Assembly: GCA_027603945.1 (NCBI GenBank)
Contig: JADIIU010000094.1
Span: forward strand, 1 to 51,025
Direction of reading: 5' to 3'
DNA from: Terramyces sp. JEL0728
Taxonomy: Eukaryota; Chytridiomycota; Chytridiomycetes; Rhizophydiales; Terramycetaceae
DNA length: 51,025 nt
A model generated the notes under the pieces. That model was not told where the DNA came from, searched no databases, and saw only the letters and a list, made by a program, of their open reading frames with translations. Every line of letters starts with the position of its first letter. Within the stretch, counting starts at the first letter, position 1. A program made the position numbers and the translations under genes. This document shows, in pieces, positions 25,302 through 34,844 of the stretch.

Positions 25302-25943
25302 CTACTTTTTCTTAAATATGACGCTGGTAATAGTTTGTCCTTGCTGGCCTCCAAAAGTAAATGTAGGATATTTAATCAAATCGTACACTTCAAAATCACC
25401 GCCAAACCGGATCTTGAGCTCCTCTGTGGTCCAATTACAACTGGTAATCAAAAACAATCCATCTTTCTTGACCAATCTGCTCACACACTCAACATACTGC
25501 TCAGTAGGTTTCTTTTCCTTGATTGCAGAAAGTGAAATGGCATCAAAAGTGCCTTTATCCAGCAATAAATCAAATTCGAGATCGACAGGCTCCAATATAT
25601 CCATTACTCTGAATTCAATCTCCATTTCTTTTTCGTTGGCAATTGTCTGGCATAATTCAATTGAATTTGGTGCATAATCAACTCCTAATAGATTGGTGAA
25701 CCCCATAGAGTGCAGTTCAAATAATAAATGTCCATTTCCAGTTCCTAAATCTAGGATTGAGGTATTTGAAGGCAAGTTTTCCTGGACCCATTCACACATT
25801 CGTTCAGCTGAATCTTGTCCAAACCAGATTTCGCCTTCATCCCCAAAATCATTGAAATTTTCTACTTCTTTTCGATATAGTTTGTCCCAGTATTCCAGTG
25901 TTCCTAGTTTGGATGCATTCAATTCCTGTAGTTCCTCTTGCAT
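25302..25943 (-). CDS. EFM4: eEF1A lysine methyltransferase (EFM4/METTL10 family)
   Basis: A single exon of 213 aa from the ATG at 25943. Features: LGTLEYWDKLY, GEIWFGQDSAERMCEWV, the SAM-binding motif ILDLGTGNGHLLFEL, GVDYAPNSIELC, and the post-motif FDLLLDKGTFDAISL that is distinctive for the Efm4/See1 family. The enzyme methylates a lysine of translation elongation factor 1A in the cytosol. An upstream in-frame ATG at 26018 would add a hydrophobic stretch not seen in the family and would overlap the neighbouring gene, so it was not used. Confidence 0.9.
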   Translation of the reverse strand: MQEELQELNASKLGTLEYWDKLYRKEVENFNDFGDEGEIWFGQDSAERMCEWVQENLPSNTSILDLGTGNGHLLFELHSMGFTNLLGVDYAPNSIELCQTIANEKEMEIEFRVMDILEPVDLEFDLLLDKGTFDAISLSAIKEKKPTEQYVECVSRLVKKDGLFLITSCNWTTEELKIRFGGDFEVYDLIKYPTFTFGGQQGQTITSVIFKKK

Positions 25944-26004
25944 TTTCCCAAAAAAAAGTAGACTAAAACCAAACCTGTCAAAACCAAGGAATACAAATAT
26001 ATTA

Positions 26005-27564
26005 CTAGTTATATTCATTTAATATCTCAATTTGTTTTTTCAACATACAGATTTCTTGCTTGATTAACGGTGTTAGATTCTCATCTCCAAGTTGCTCCAA
26101 CTCTGTTCTGACAGACTTGTTTTGCAAGTCACAGAAAATTTCAGAGTAATTTAACAGTGTGTAGAAAAATAGAGCAGTAAAGGCAACAAAATCATCAATA
26201 TCTGCGTCTGGGAGAGGTACCAAATCCGCAAATGACGATCGTGTATCAGATCTAGAAAATTGCCTCGACATCCTTCTATCGGCTTTGGAAATCCGTCCTA
26301 ATTGCGGTGACATTGTAACCGAGCTTTCCTGCAAATCAAGTAAATGGTGGTTTTCAATTCGTACTCTGCGAGCTCTTAATTCAGTATTAGTTTTCATGTA
26401 TAAATATAGCTTTGAGTTTGATAAATCAATTAAAAGCTGATCTAATCCTTTTAAATACGACTTTATCGCTTCATCCGAATCTGTTTGAATTTGCGAAGAG
26501 GCACAGGGTATGCCTCCATCTTTCGGTATCATCAGAAATACTCTATTTTCTACTATAGTATCATATTTGTCAGGAATGGTTTTAATGATTGTGCTGATAA
26601 GATCGTTAATGGAGGCTTCCTGGCCCAACTCTCCAACTTGCGTGGGTATTTCGTTAAATATGACTTGGTGCAGCGCCTTCCATGATATGTTATCCACACT
26701 TAGATGGCTAAGCGGTCTAAAGTCATATTTCACTTCCTTTTTCTTTAAAACTGTATATCCCCTTGGTTTTTGGGTTTCTGAATCTATTGGAAACAGCGAA
26801 TCCCTTCAGTTAAACACATCATACCATAATACATCAAAGGAAACCCAATACGAAGGATATTTGAAACGAGCAACGTCGAGAATTAGGACCATGTTAAGAT
26901 CCGCGTTGTAACTAAATTAGGACAGTAGATACCCTCCAACAGGGCTAAAATGCCCATCACCAGTTTGGCCAAGTGTCTTGCGGCAATAAGAAACAACCAT
27001 CACTTCCCCTGGATTTTTGCAAGATTCCATCAAATCCTTCAGGAAAATTTCCTTTGTCCTAATATTATCCTTTGCTTACGTTTGATCAGCTCTTTTATGC
27101 GCGCTTTCTAATCCATTACACCTTGCTACACAGCTGAACTCTGGCAGAGTAATCCCATTCAAAATTACTTGATCCAGCGGTCTGCAGCAATCCAGCATAG
27201 ATTCATCATACCACCTCCAAACACCTTTCCATTGTTTTAGTGGATCAACGCCTAAAGCATTCAGGACCATGCAAAGTGAAGACAGTCCACAAAATGCTGG
27301 TTCAGATTGAGTTAAAAAATGTTGCGATAATTCAAAATAACTCTCCATATAAACATCATTCAAAGCTTGCCTGAATAATTGTCTCCCTTCTGATGAAGTA
27401 AATGCAATGCAAAGCTTGGGCAGTTCCCTCTTGTAATAGCTGTATTGCGGTGTGTTATCCTGCCTTTTCGCCATAGTAGCGAGGCTCGTACATGAGATGC
27501 TGCTACAGCTACTGAACCCAGACGATTTTGATTTTGAATTATTTTGCGATAATGTAAATTGCAT
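26005..27564 (-). CDS. phytochelatin synthase
   Basis: Exons (minus) 27564-27080, 27058-26933, 26911-26825 and 26803-26005 give 498 aa; all three introns are 21 nt. The papain-like catalytic triad is visible: Cys in SEPAFCGLSSLCMVLNA, His in GDGHFSPVGGY (joined across intron 2 to YNAD), Asp in LILDVARFKYPSYW. The enzyme makes phytochelatins from glutathione for heavy-metal binding, or acts as a glutathione-conjugate peptidase. A C-terminal region of about 250 residues lacks the Cys-rich metal-sensing tail of plant enzymes. Alternative start at 27474 (MAKRQDNTPQ) gives the more usual N-terminus; the upstream ATG adds a Ser-rich 30 residues. Confidence 0.9.
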
Positions 27565-27635
27565 CTTGCAGCCAAAAAAAGAAACAGATGTCACGAAAAA
27601 TCGTGATTCATCGCCAAATTAAATATCTATTTCAT

Positions 27636-28634
27636 TTATTCGCATACCCCTTGCAAGTTGGAGTTTCTAGCTGTCACTGCAGTGTCAAAGAATGAAGAGT
27701 CGGTCAAGTACTTGCTGTAACCACAATCGTTAGATCCGTAAAGCGAGATGAATGAGGAAACTGCGCCAGAAATAAAGTTTCGATAATCTACCGTTATTCT
27801 GTTATTACCGTCGAATGGATTCTTTTTTGGATCAGCTACTGAAGCACAAAAGTGAGAATAGTGGGCTGCCCAAGCGACAGGATTTGGGGACAAGAGATCC
27901 GCATGTCCAAAAGCTGTTACTTTGAACATGTATTTTGGTACATTTGTAAAAGCATCGTAAAAGTGCTGCGAAGAGAAGCCAACTGGACAGCAAGGGGGGA
28001 AAACGTTTCCTACGCTGATCCCACTTACCTCGCCGAGTCCAGAGGCAACAACAATAACCGGCTTATCATAAGCTACTGTTCCGTTGATTACTGGTTTGGT
28101 CCATTTTACTGGGTCAGAATCAACAGGATCAAGCAAAATCAATCCCAAAGATGGTGTTGCGAGCCCCATTTCAACTGCAATTTGGTTGCCAGAAGAATGA
28201 GCAGCGAAAAATAATCTTGATGGATCAACCTTTACTTTGTTGGCAAAGTTTTGGTTGATGTAATCTTGAAGTTTGGTTTGGCAGAACCCAAGGATCTTGT
28301 TGGTTCTATTCAATATCCCAGGCATATCCAATGGATTGCTTTCAGTTAGCCCATCCCAAGCAACTACAACAGCACCATGCGATTTGCTTGCTATTTCAGA
28401 AAGAACTTCCGAGTAAGCAGCAGTAGGCAAATTTGACCCAAATCCAGAAAAGAAGAGTACTAGCGGATAGGTATCGTCGCTATCCTTTGGCACAAATATA
28501 TGAAGGTTTTCGTCGAACGCAGGATTTGTTCCTGTTTTCCACAGTTCTTTGTTTTCTCCATTTTGGCCAGGCAGGTATGGATTGATTTGTGCAAAAGCAA
28601 TTGCAGCCAACGCAAGCAGAGAATGTAGTTTCAT
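27636..28634 (-). CDS. secreted chlorophyllase-like alpha/beta hydrolase
   Basis: A single exon of 332 aa. The signal peptide MKLHSLLALAAIAFAQ has a clear AxA-type cut site. The nucleophile elbow is AHSSGNQ (Ser), the histidine is in AFGHADLL, and LILLDPVDSDPVKWTKP matches the DPVDG region of chlorophyllases, which cut the phytol chain from chlorophyll. Paired cysteines (FPPCCPVG, NDCGYSKY) fit an extracellular protein. Substrate is not provable from sequence; a lipase or cutinase-like role is possible. In an alga-feeding organism chlorophyll breakdown would make sense, but that is speculation. Confidence 0.82.
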   Translation of the reverse strand: MKLHSLLALAAIAFAQINPYLPGQNGENKELWKTGTNPAFDENLHIFVPKDSDDTYPLVLFFSGFGSNLPTAAYSEVLSEIASKSHGAVVVAWDGLTESNPLDMPGILNRTNKILGFCQTKLQDYINQNFANKVKVDPSRLFFAAHSSGNQIAVEMGLATPSLGLILLDPVDSDPVKWTKPVINGTVAYDKPVIVVASGLGEVSGISVGNVFPPCCPVGFSSQHFYDAFTNVPKYMFKVTAFGHADLLSPNPVAWAAHYSHFCASVADPKKNPFDGNNRITVDYRNFISGAVSSFISLYGSNDCGYSKYLTDSSFFDTAVTARNSNLQGVCE

Positions 28635-28916
28635 TGGCAATGTTTTTTTTCTTTTGCCTTTTAACTGATCCCATTCACCAGTGCAACCTTCCGGATATGG
28701 CGAATAAAGATTTGCGGCCCCAAGCAACCAATGCAGTGTGGGAACTGAAAGGAATTGCTTTATCGATTGAGCTCCAGTTTAATTTATCCTTGTAAGTCGC
28801 GCTGATATTTGAGATTTACACAGCAATCATATCATGGTGGATAGACATTTGAACGCATGGACTACTTGCAGGATTCCTTTTCGGATTTGTCAACCGACCT
28901 AATAGACTGTAATAAC
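28635..28916. other. intergenic region with possible short plus-strand ORF
   Basis: An ATG at 28697 opens 33 codons (MANKDLRPQATNAVWELKGI..) that could extend through a 22-nt GT..AG intron at 28792-28813 to a nearby stop. It has no recognised motif and part of it faces a similarly open minus-strand frame. I do not call a gene with confidence. Confidence 0.25.
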
Positions 28917-30080
28917 TTATTTTATTATTCTGGTAGCTCGGCAATCGCCTGAATTGTCCTTTTTAGAAGATAAACTATCAATTTCAGCTGGGTTTCTATC
29001 AAACAATGATGATGAAGGGTTGCTTATTTGAATTGCGTGCTCTGGTAGTTTTTCAGTTGCACCATCTTTCGACGGCTGCTGTTGAACATCTGAACTGGAA
29101 CTTATGTTGGCACCAACTGCTTGAAAAAAGTACTTTGTCTTGTTCTTTTCTAGTATTTTCTTGTATGAACGCTCCAATATACCAGATACCAAAGGCACGT
29201 ACGGATAGATTGTTTTGTTTGCTCCATTTGATAAGAAGTTGTGGATGGGGGCAAACGTGATAAGCAATACGGTAAAAGCACTGTAGTATACATTGAATGC
29301 AGATGGAAACGTCCATATTAACAGCTCCGCGACTTTGAGCGTCCCAAGGATTGGCAATGCGTATCCTGCCTCTAGCGTTTGAAATAATACATAGTTGGGC
29401 ACATTAGATTTCTTTGCAGTGCTAATCATTGTAGCTTGGCTCTTTGCAAGCTGGATAAAGGATTTTCGAGATAAAAAGCAACTATAAATGGTAATAACGA
29501 GTGAATAAAAGTACATTAGAATGACAAATATAGACTTGATATTCGGCAAGATCCAGTGTCCGCAAATAGTGACTATTGCGATTTGTCGAAAGTGTAATTC
29601 TATCCAAAATCCACTACAGAATATTATTCCTGGCACAAAGCTTAGTGCAAAGAAATAGTGCGGGCGTTTGATTATAAACTGTCGCAGCTTTGTGTCTGTA
29701 TCAGCCATGAGCTGCTGGAGCGCAAGTATCTGTAGTATCCCAGACGTATAGACTCCGCCCAAGAGCAGCGTATATATATTTGCATTGTAGTAATGCAGCC
29801 ATATGGTTGGCGATAGTTGTATATTTGGAACGTCGTAGTAAACTACTTTGTCAGCAGCGTTTGAAACGGCGATCTCTCGTTTTGCAAATGCGGATGCGGA
29901 TATTATCAGTGCTGTGACTGTGGTTTGCGTTAGCGTACTGTATAGCAAGGGCTGCACCCGCTTGTTGAAAATCGCCCTTACGATTCCAACAAACAACGCG
30001 AGCATTAATAGCATGCACATTATATCCACATAGAATAGGGTGGAAATGTACGTTATCGGTAACTTTTGTTTATAATCCAT
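28917..30080 (-). CDS. seven-transmembrane protein (candidate receptor)
   Basis: A single exon of 387 aa with seven hydrophobic segments at about residues 8-37, 45-66, 100-125, 143-165, 185-208, 250-275 and 280-300. A hydrophilic Ser/Gln-rich C-terminal tail of about 75 residues follows. No DRY, NPxxY or other family signature is obvious. Unrelated in sequence, as far as I can see, to the tandem 7TM pair at the window start. A GPCR-like role is inferred only from topology. Intronless, unlike those two. Confidence 0.6.
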   Translation of the reverse strand: MDYKQKLPITYISTLFYVDIMCMLLMLALFVGIVRAIFNKRVQPLLYSTLTQTTVTALIISASAFAKREIAVSNAADKVVYYDVPNIQLSPTIWLHYYNANIYTLLLGGVYTSGILQILALQQLMADTDTKLRQFIIKRPHYFFALSFVPGIIFCSGFWIELHFRQIAIVTICGHWILPNIKSIFVILMYFYSLVITIYSCFLSRKSFIQLAKSQATMISTAKKSNVPNYVLFQTLEAGYALPILGTLKVAELLIWTFPSAFNVYYSAFTVLLITFAPIHNFLSNGANKTIYPYVPLVSGILERSYKKILEKNKTKYFFQAVGANISSSSDVQQQPSKDGATEKLPEHAIQISNPSSSLFDRNPAEIDSLSSKKDNSGDCRATRIIK

Positions 30081-30190
30081 TGCGATATTTGGTATTCTGA
30101 CTGACGTAAAGAAAAGAAACGTAATTCATTACTCAAAACAAGCTAAATTTTGGCATAACCATAATACTAATCGTCCTGGCGATGAATTCT

Positions 30191-30703
30191 TTATTTCTCT
30201 ACACCAGCGGAACAGAAATCTCCATCTTCAGTAACCTGTCTCTCATCCTCTCGTATTTCCACATCATTAATACTCGCATTCCTCGTCTTCATCAACCCAT
30301 CTTGATCAAATGTCCAATGCTCGTTCCCATAAGCCCGGAACCACTTGCCATCCACCGTCCTGTATTCGTATTGGAATGTAACTGCAATTCTATCATCAGA
30401 ATGACAAAAGTAATGCTTGCGCAGCTTGTAATCTAGCTCAGTTTCCCACTTTCGAGTCAAGAATTGCACAATCTGGCTTCTACCTTGTATGAATTGATCT
30501 CGGTTTCTCCATTTTGAGTTTATGGTGTATGCTAATGAGCAACGGGCTGGATCTCTAGAGTTCCAGGCATCCTGGGCTGCACGGACTTTTAGCAATGCTG
30601 TTTCTCTCGTAAACGGGGGGACCAACTTCATATGTTCCATCTCAGATTCTTCTGGTTTTAATACATGTGGCGCAGTGATGGTTGTATTTTGGTAGCGGAG
30701 CAT
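30191..30703 (-). CDS. DUF1348 (SnoaL-like, NTF2-fold) protein
   Basis: A single exon of 170 aa. Signature stretches are [87 protein letters not shown] and [14 protein letters not shown]. These are nearly invariant in the mainly bacterial DUF1348 family (also found in fungi), small alpha+beta barrels of unknown activity. No targeting signal. The strong bacterial-like conservation and lack of introns allow an old transfer, but fungal homologues exist. Its start codon faces the PITH gene start across 16 bp. Confidence 0.88.
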   Translation of the reverse strand: MLRYQNTTITAPHVLKPEESEMEHMKLVPPFTRETALLKVRAAQDAWNSRDPARCSLAYTINSKWRNRDQFIQGRSQIVQFLTRKWETELDYKLRKHYFCHSDDRIAVTFQYEYRTVDGKWFRAYGNEHWTFDQDGLMKTRNASINDVEIREDERQVTEDGDFCSAGVEK

Positions 30704-30719
30704 TTTTATTCATTTAAAT
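30704..30719. promoter_or_regulatory. 16-bp gap between two opposite start codons
   Basis: tttattcatttaaata separates the ATG of the DUF1348 gene (minus) from that of the PITH gene (plus). Any promoter or 5' UTR must overlap the opposite coding sequence or be almost absent. Confidence 0.6.
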
Positions 30720-31353
30720 ATGCCTTGCAATTCTTCAGATCATAGCGGATGTGACCATATCGTGGATGAAGGAGCCGACATGTCCCTGTTCTCTCAAATC
30801 AACCTTAACGCAACCAGATGCTTGAATGCCGAGTCAGAAAAGTAATCCAAATTAATCTAGTGCCTTCAATGATGTATTTAAGCCTTGGGACGATAGATTT
30901 GACACTTCAAAAGTGGTCCGAAGCGATGCGGATGAACAGCTAATCATGTATATCCCGTTTACAAGCAGCATCAAATTGAAATCTATCGCAATTCTCGGTT
31001 TAAACGACGATTCAGGACCAAGCAAAATCAAAGTATACATTAACCGCCATGATGTAGATTTTGATAACGTTGAAGGTATTGAGCCTGCCCAGGTATTCGA
31101 ATGTGTGCAAAATTGTCCGCAAGGAACAGTTGCCCAATACTTGACCAAAGTAACCAAATTTACAAATGTACGCGATTTGACTTTGTTTGTGCCAAGTAAC
31201 TTTGGTGCAGATCAAACGGTAATTTCGTATATCGGTTTAAAGGGCGAATTTCAAACTGTTAATCGAGATCCAATTATTACAAACTATGAGCTTGCTGCTA
31301 ATCCTGCTGACCATAAACACAAATTTGAAGTTTCCAACCAAAATTTAATATAA
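30720..31353 (+). CDS. PITH-domain protein (PITHD1 type)
   Basis: Exons 30720-30841 and 30861-31353 (19-nt intron) give 204 aa. The protein is a stand-alone PITH domain: DMSLFSQINLNATRCLNAES, FKPWDDRFDTSKVVRSDADE, QLIMYIPFTSSIKLKSIAIL, GLNDDSGPSKIKVYINR, DFDNVEGIEPAQVFE and FGADQTVISYIGLKGEF are all family hallmarks. It is found alone here, without the thioredoxin domain of TXNL1. PITH proteins bind the 26S proteasome regulatory particle. The N-terminal Cys/His (CNSSDHSGCDH) fits the family. Confidence 0.93.
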
Positions 31354-31444
31354 GCATTCATTTTAATGTTTCCCGAAATTAGTAGCTATTCGAAATAATT
31401 TGAGGACAAACTATTGTAGATTTAACAATGCGATATAAAGCAAT

Positions 31445-34400
31445 TTATTTCTTCATTCCGAAATTATAACTAAACTTTGGGGTTTCCTTCTTCTTTTCCA
31501 AAGCCGCTGGGATTTGCCCAACACTCTTTTTCCTCTCCAACCTCTTATCCTTTATCTTTATATTATTTACGCAAATCTCTAGTTGACTGCCTGGCCCGTC
31601 GATGCCGTCAAACTGGTTCAGCACTTCCATAAAGAACTGGATGTCATTCAACAATCTTGTTTTGCCGGCGCTGCTGTATATTGAGAGTTTCTTGTATTCT
31701 TCTTCTAGTTTCTTGTTGTAAGTTTGGAATACATTTTGCATGATCATCTATATTAGCCAAAGTTACTTTTGTGCTTTCAAGCTGCAGATATTTGGACAGC
31801 AGTTTGTGCAGCGTAGCGGTTTCAGTTACTAATTGATAGATTGGCTGAGATATTCCTTCAGGTGTCAAATCTTTTTCTTCGGGTGTATCCCAATTAATAT
31901 TGGCAATGGTTTGTACATGAATTGTTGATCGCTCGCTCATTGTGTTGATCAGATTAACAAACAGCTCATTCTGGTGGTCCTTGTAGTCTCGCAGGATCTT
32001 TTCAAAATCATTGAGCAAGACCAATTGTCTCTGGCTCAAGAGCTCGGAAAGCGCCTGCTTGATATACGGAATCATTGCCATTACAAGCCCAAGCGTTTGA
32101 CTACCCAAAGTAATATGTTTGGCAGTAATGTTTTCCAAGCCGGCTGATCTAATTGCTCCAGCGCCAAGAATCAATTGGCACACTTTAGAATTAAATAGCT
32201 ACATTAAAAACACTTACTTTGAGTGACTCGAATATTCTGTTTAGTATTTCTGGCACAAGCACGGTAATGTTTTGGCAGCATTCAATGTAATCAGTCAGCA
32301 TTTTCAAAAACATTAGTACTGATACTACCGCGTAGTATTTTTGGCCGTCGACTACCAAATAGTTGCTACTGGCTTCTCCCTTCATTGAATCACTACTATT
32401 CTGCTTTCTAGCTAATTGCGTCAAATCAATAGATCCGTTTTCCGGTGTTTTTACCATCGTAGATTTAAATGTCTTGTTTTGCAATTGCTCGATAAGGTGC
32501 TGGTAGTCGATTGGTATATCTGCTTGAATCCATTGCTCATTTTCCAACAACAACGAAATCTGTTTACTCTTTTCTTCGTGGAAATTGTTAATGAACGATT
32601 TAGCTTGTGAGAGTATACCACTTTTTAGGCCAAAGCACATTCGTCCACAAATGGTTTCGGATGAATTCACAAATTCGTATACGCAGCAGAATAGCCGGTA
32701 GAAATCTTTTGGGTTCAAGTACTGGATTTGATCGCTTTTAAATGTCAAGAGTTTCATTAGTCTTGCGTGCATTATATCTGCACAGTTGTTTAGTACGTTA
32801 GCGATATCGGCTGTCGTTTGAGAGTAGGAATTTTTGTCAACAGGGTCTTTTTGTGCCAGCAGGTCGAGAGTAGAGATACCTATATTACATTGATTTACCT
32901 ATATCTTCCTCTTCTTGATCAATAACAAACTCGTCTTTGGTATCATTTGGCAGTTTATCACAGCCAATAACAATTTTTTTTTCTTGCGCAGACTTTAATA
33001 TCTCAACCAAGATTTCATTAGCAGTAGCTTGTTTGGACAGGTATTGAATATAAAAAATCGAGAGATTCACGATTGTTTTATAAAACTGTGGAAAAGTCAT
33101 TTGCTTGATCTGTTTGGAAAGCTCTTGATCAATCAAAGCTTTTTGTTGCTGAGATAGTTCTTCTTTTGAGCTCTTTTTTGGAGATTCTGTTTTTAAATCT
33201 TTGGTGGATTTTCTCTGATCTTCCACAGATTTTGATTTTTCTATTTCTTTGATTTTATCATAGAATTCCAGTGGAATGGGATAGTACTTTTTTGTAAAGT
33301 TTTTCATTTGAACAATCATTTTTTCCTTGTACTTGTTTATTCCAGAGTCAAACCTGTCTAAGCGCAACAAGCAAAGCATTAGTTGTGTTAAATTTGTCTT
33401 TAGTTCCCTTTCCCTATCAGTGGATTTGTCAAGTGTGCGTTCTTTTGGGGTAGAAAAGTATTCTTCGCTCTGGATGCTTTTAATGCACTTTTCAAACGTC
33501 GCATCGTTGCCAGTGACTGTTTCATTGTAGTTGTCCAAATATCTGCTGAAATACTCAATCAACACTTTGGTGAATGAATTGGTAGTCAACAAAGAGATCT
33601 GTTGCTTGATATCTAATAACTGCGTTGATAAATTGGTAATCGCACTGATTCCTCTCAAATCCAAATTCTTTGGTATAATTGAGGTATTCTTTTTTATGCT
33701 GATTCCCCTTGTTATTTCTATTGAATCTAGTTGCTCTGGATGTCCCTTTAAGGAATTGTTGACCTCTTCGACTAAATCCAAAGCACCCAAATAGTCATTT
33801 TGAGTTAACAGTTCTTTGATTATTGGTTGTGCGTGTCTAATTGAAGATACCAGCTTTACTGCCCCATACAGGACCGAGCAATTGCTTTTCGTTTGCAGCA
33901 AATCAACAATCTTGAGACTATTCAAGACATTTTCCTGTTTGATTTCTTTCAAGCTCGACCGCAGATTTTGAATCTTTTCTAAACAATCTTGCGATTCCTT
34001 TTCCAAGTATTGCAAGTTGTTTAAAGCGCCAAAAAACGACGCGCTTCTATTACCAATCTCCTTTAACAATTGTACTTGCACTGTATCGCTGTACAAGACA
34101 AGCTTATCTTGCAATGCTCTATAATGATTTTCGTTGCTATTCTGCTGTATAATATCCTTGTATTCCGTTACTTCCGAGAATACATTTGGATTAGAAATTT
34201 GAAAATTGGGATCAGAGAATATCTTTGGCACTTGTTTTAATTGTTTGCTAGAAGATAGCATTCTCGTTCGATTTAATTTATCCATACTCTTATTAACCTG
34301 CATTAAAAACGTTTACTTTTAGTAATAGTACAGCGTTTAGTTCCTCATACACTTTTTCTTCCTCCTCGTCATCTAAATCCGGGATTCCTTCCAGCGCTCC

Positions 34401-34583
34401 TTGGCCTAGTGCTTTGTGAAGTTGGTACTTGTCTATTACACGCGCTATGGAAGCCAGGTAAGGCTCAAATTCGCTGTTTAATACTTTTCTCAGGGGAGTT
34501 GGCTGAATGAGCTGTGTTTCTATTGGGTTGTTTGTTATTATTGATGATATAGAGTGAGTGCCGATATCTTTTGTTGACCACAT
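31445..34583 (-). CDS. VPS54: GARP complex subunit VPS54
   Basis: Exons (minus) 34583-34317, 34297-32899, 32879-32218, 32198-31767 and 31747-31445 give 1020 aa; all four introns are 19 nt. Family features are LVDLLQ-like VDLLQTKSNCSVLYGAVKLV followed by SSIRHAQPI in the N-terminal coiled-coil, and LILGAGAIRSAGLENITAKH in the C-terminal VPS54 domain. GARP tethers endosome-derived vesicles to the trans-Golgi. Two lysine-rich low-complexity insertions lie in exon 2. Intron 1 and intron 3 are near-identical in sequence. It diverges from the mannosyltransferase gene. Confidence 0.88.
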
Positions 34584-34699
34584 GAAATTTAGAGAGAAAA
34601 TTACAAGCTTTTGAACGACGTGGTTCCTTATCAGCTACCTAGCAATCTAATAATAGAAATTTGCAAGATATATAGTTGCCCAGCATGAGGGATTTATGT

Positions 34700-34741
34700 A
34701 TTGCTACTCTGAGTAGCAATCGCAACCCAGGTTGTGATTGC
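34700..34741. repeat. overlapping inverted repeats in a divergent promoter region
   Basis: attgctactc-t-gagtagcaat (34700-34720) is a perfect palindrome with 10-bp arms. It overlaps gcaatcgcaacc-ca-ggttgtgattgc (34716-34741), 11 of 12 paired. The 260-bp gap (34584-34844) between VPS54 and the mannosyltransferase otherwise holds no gene I can support. Confidence 0.6.
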
Positions 34742-34844
34742 GCATTGCAACTCTAGATAGGACAGATTCCTATAGGAAATAATAATTATCTGGCAGTCGA
34801 ACGAGTGTGTAACATCTCATTGCGGGGCACCAAGTTTTCATAAA

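Noticed and set aside
28589..28795. Plus-strand ORF over the signal-peptide region of the chlorophyllase-like gene
   Set aside because: First half is antisense to the signal peptide; only the short part after 28697 remains possible and is noted as uncertain.
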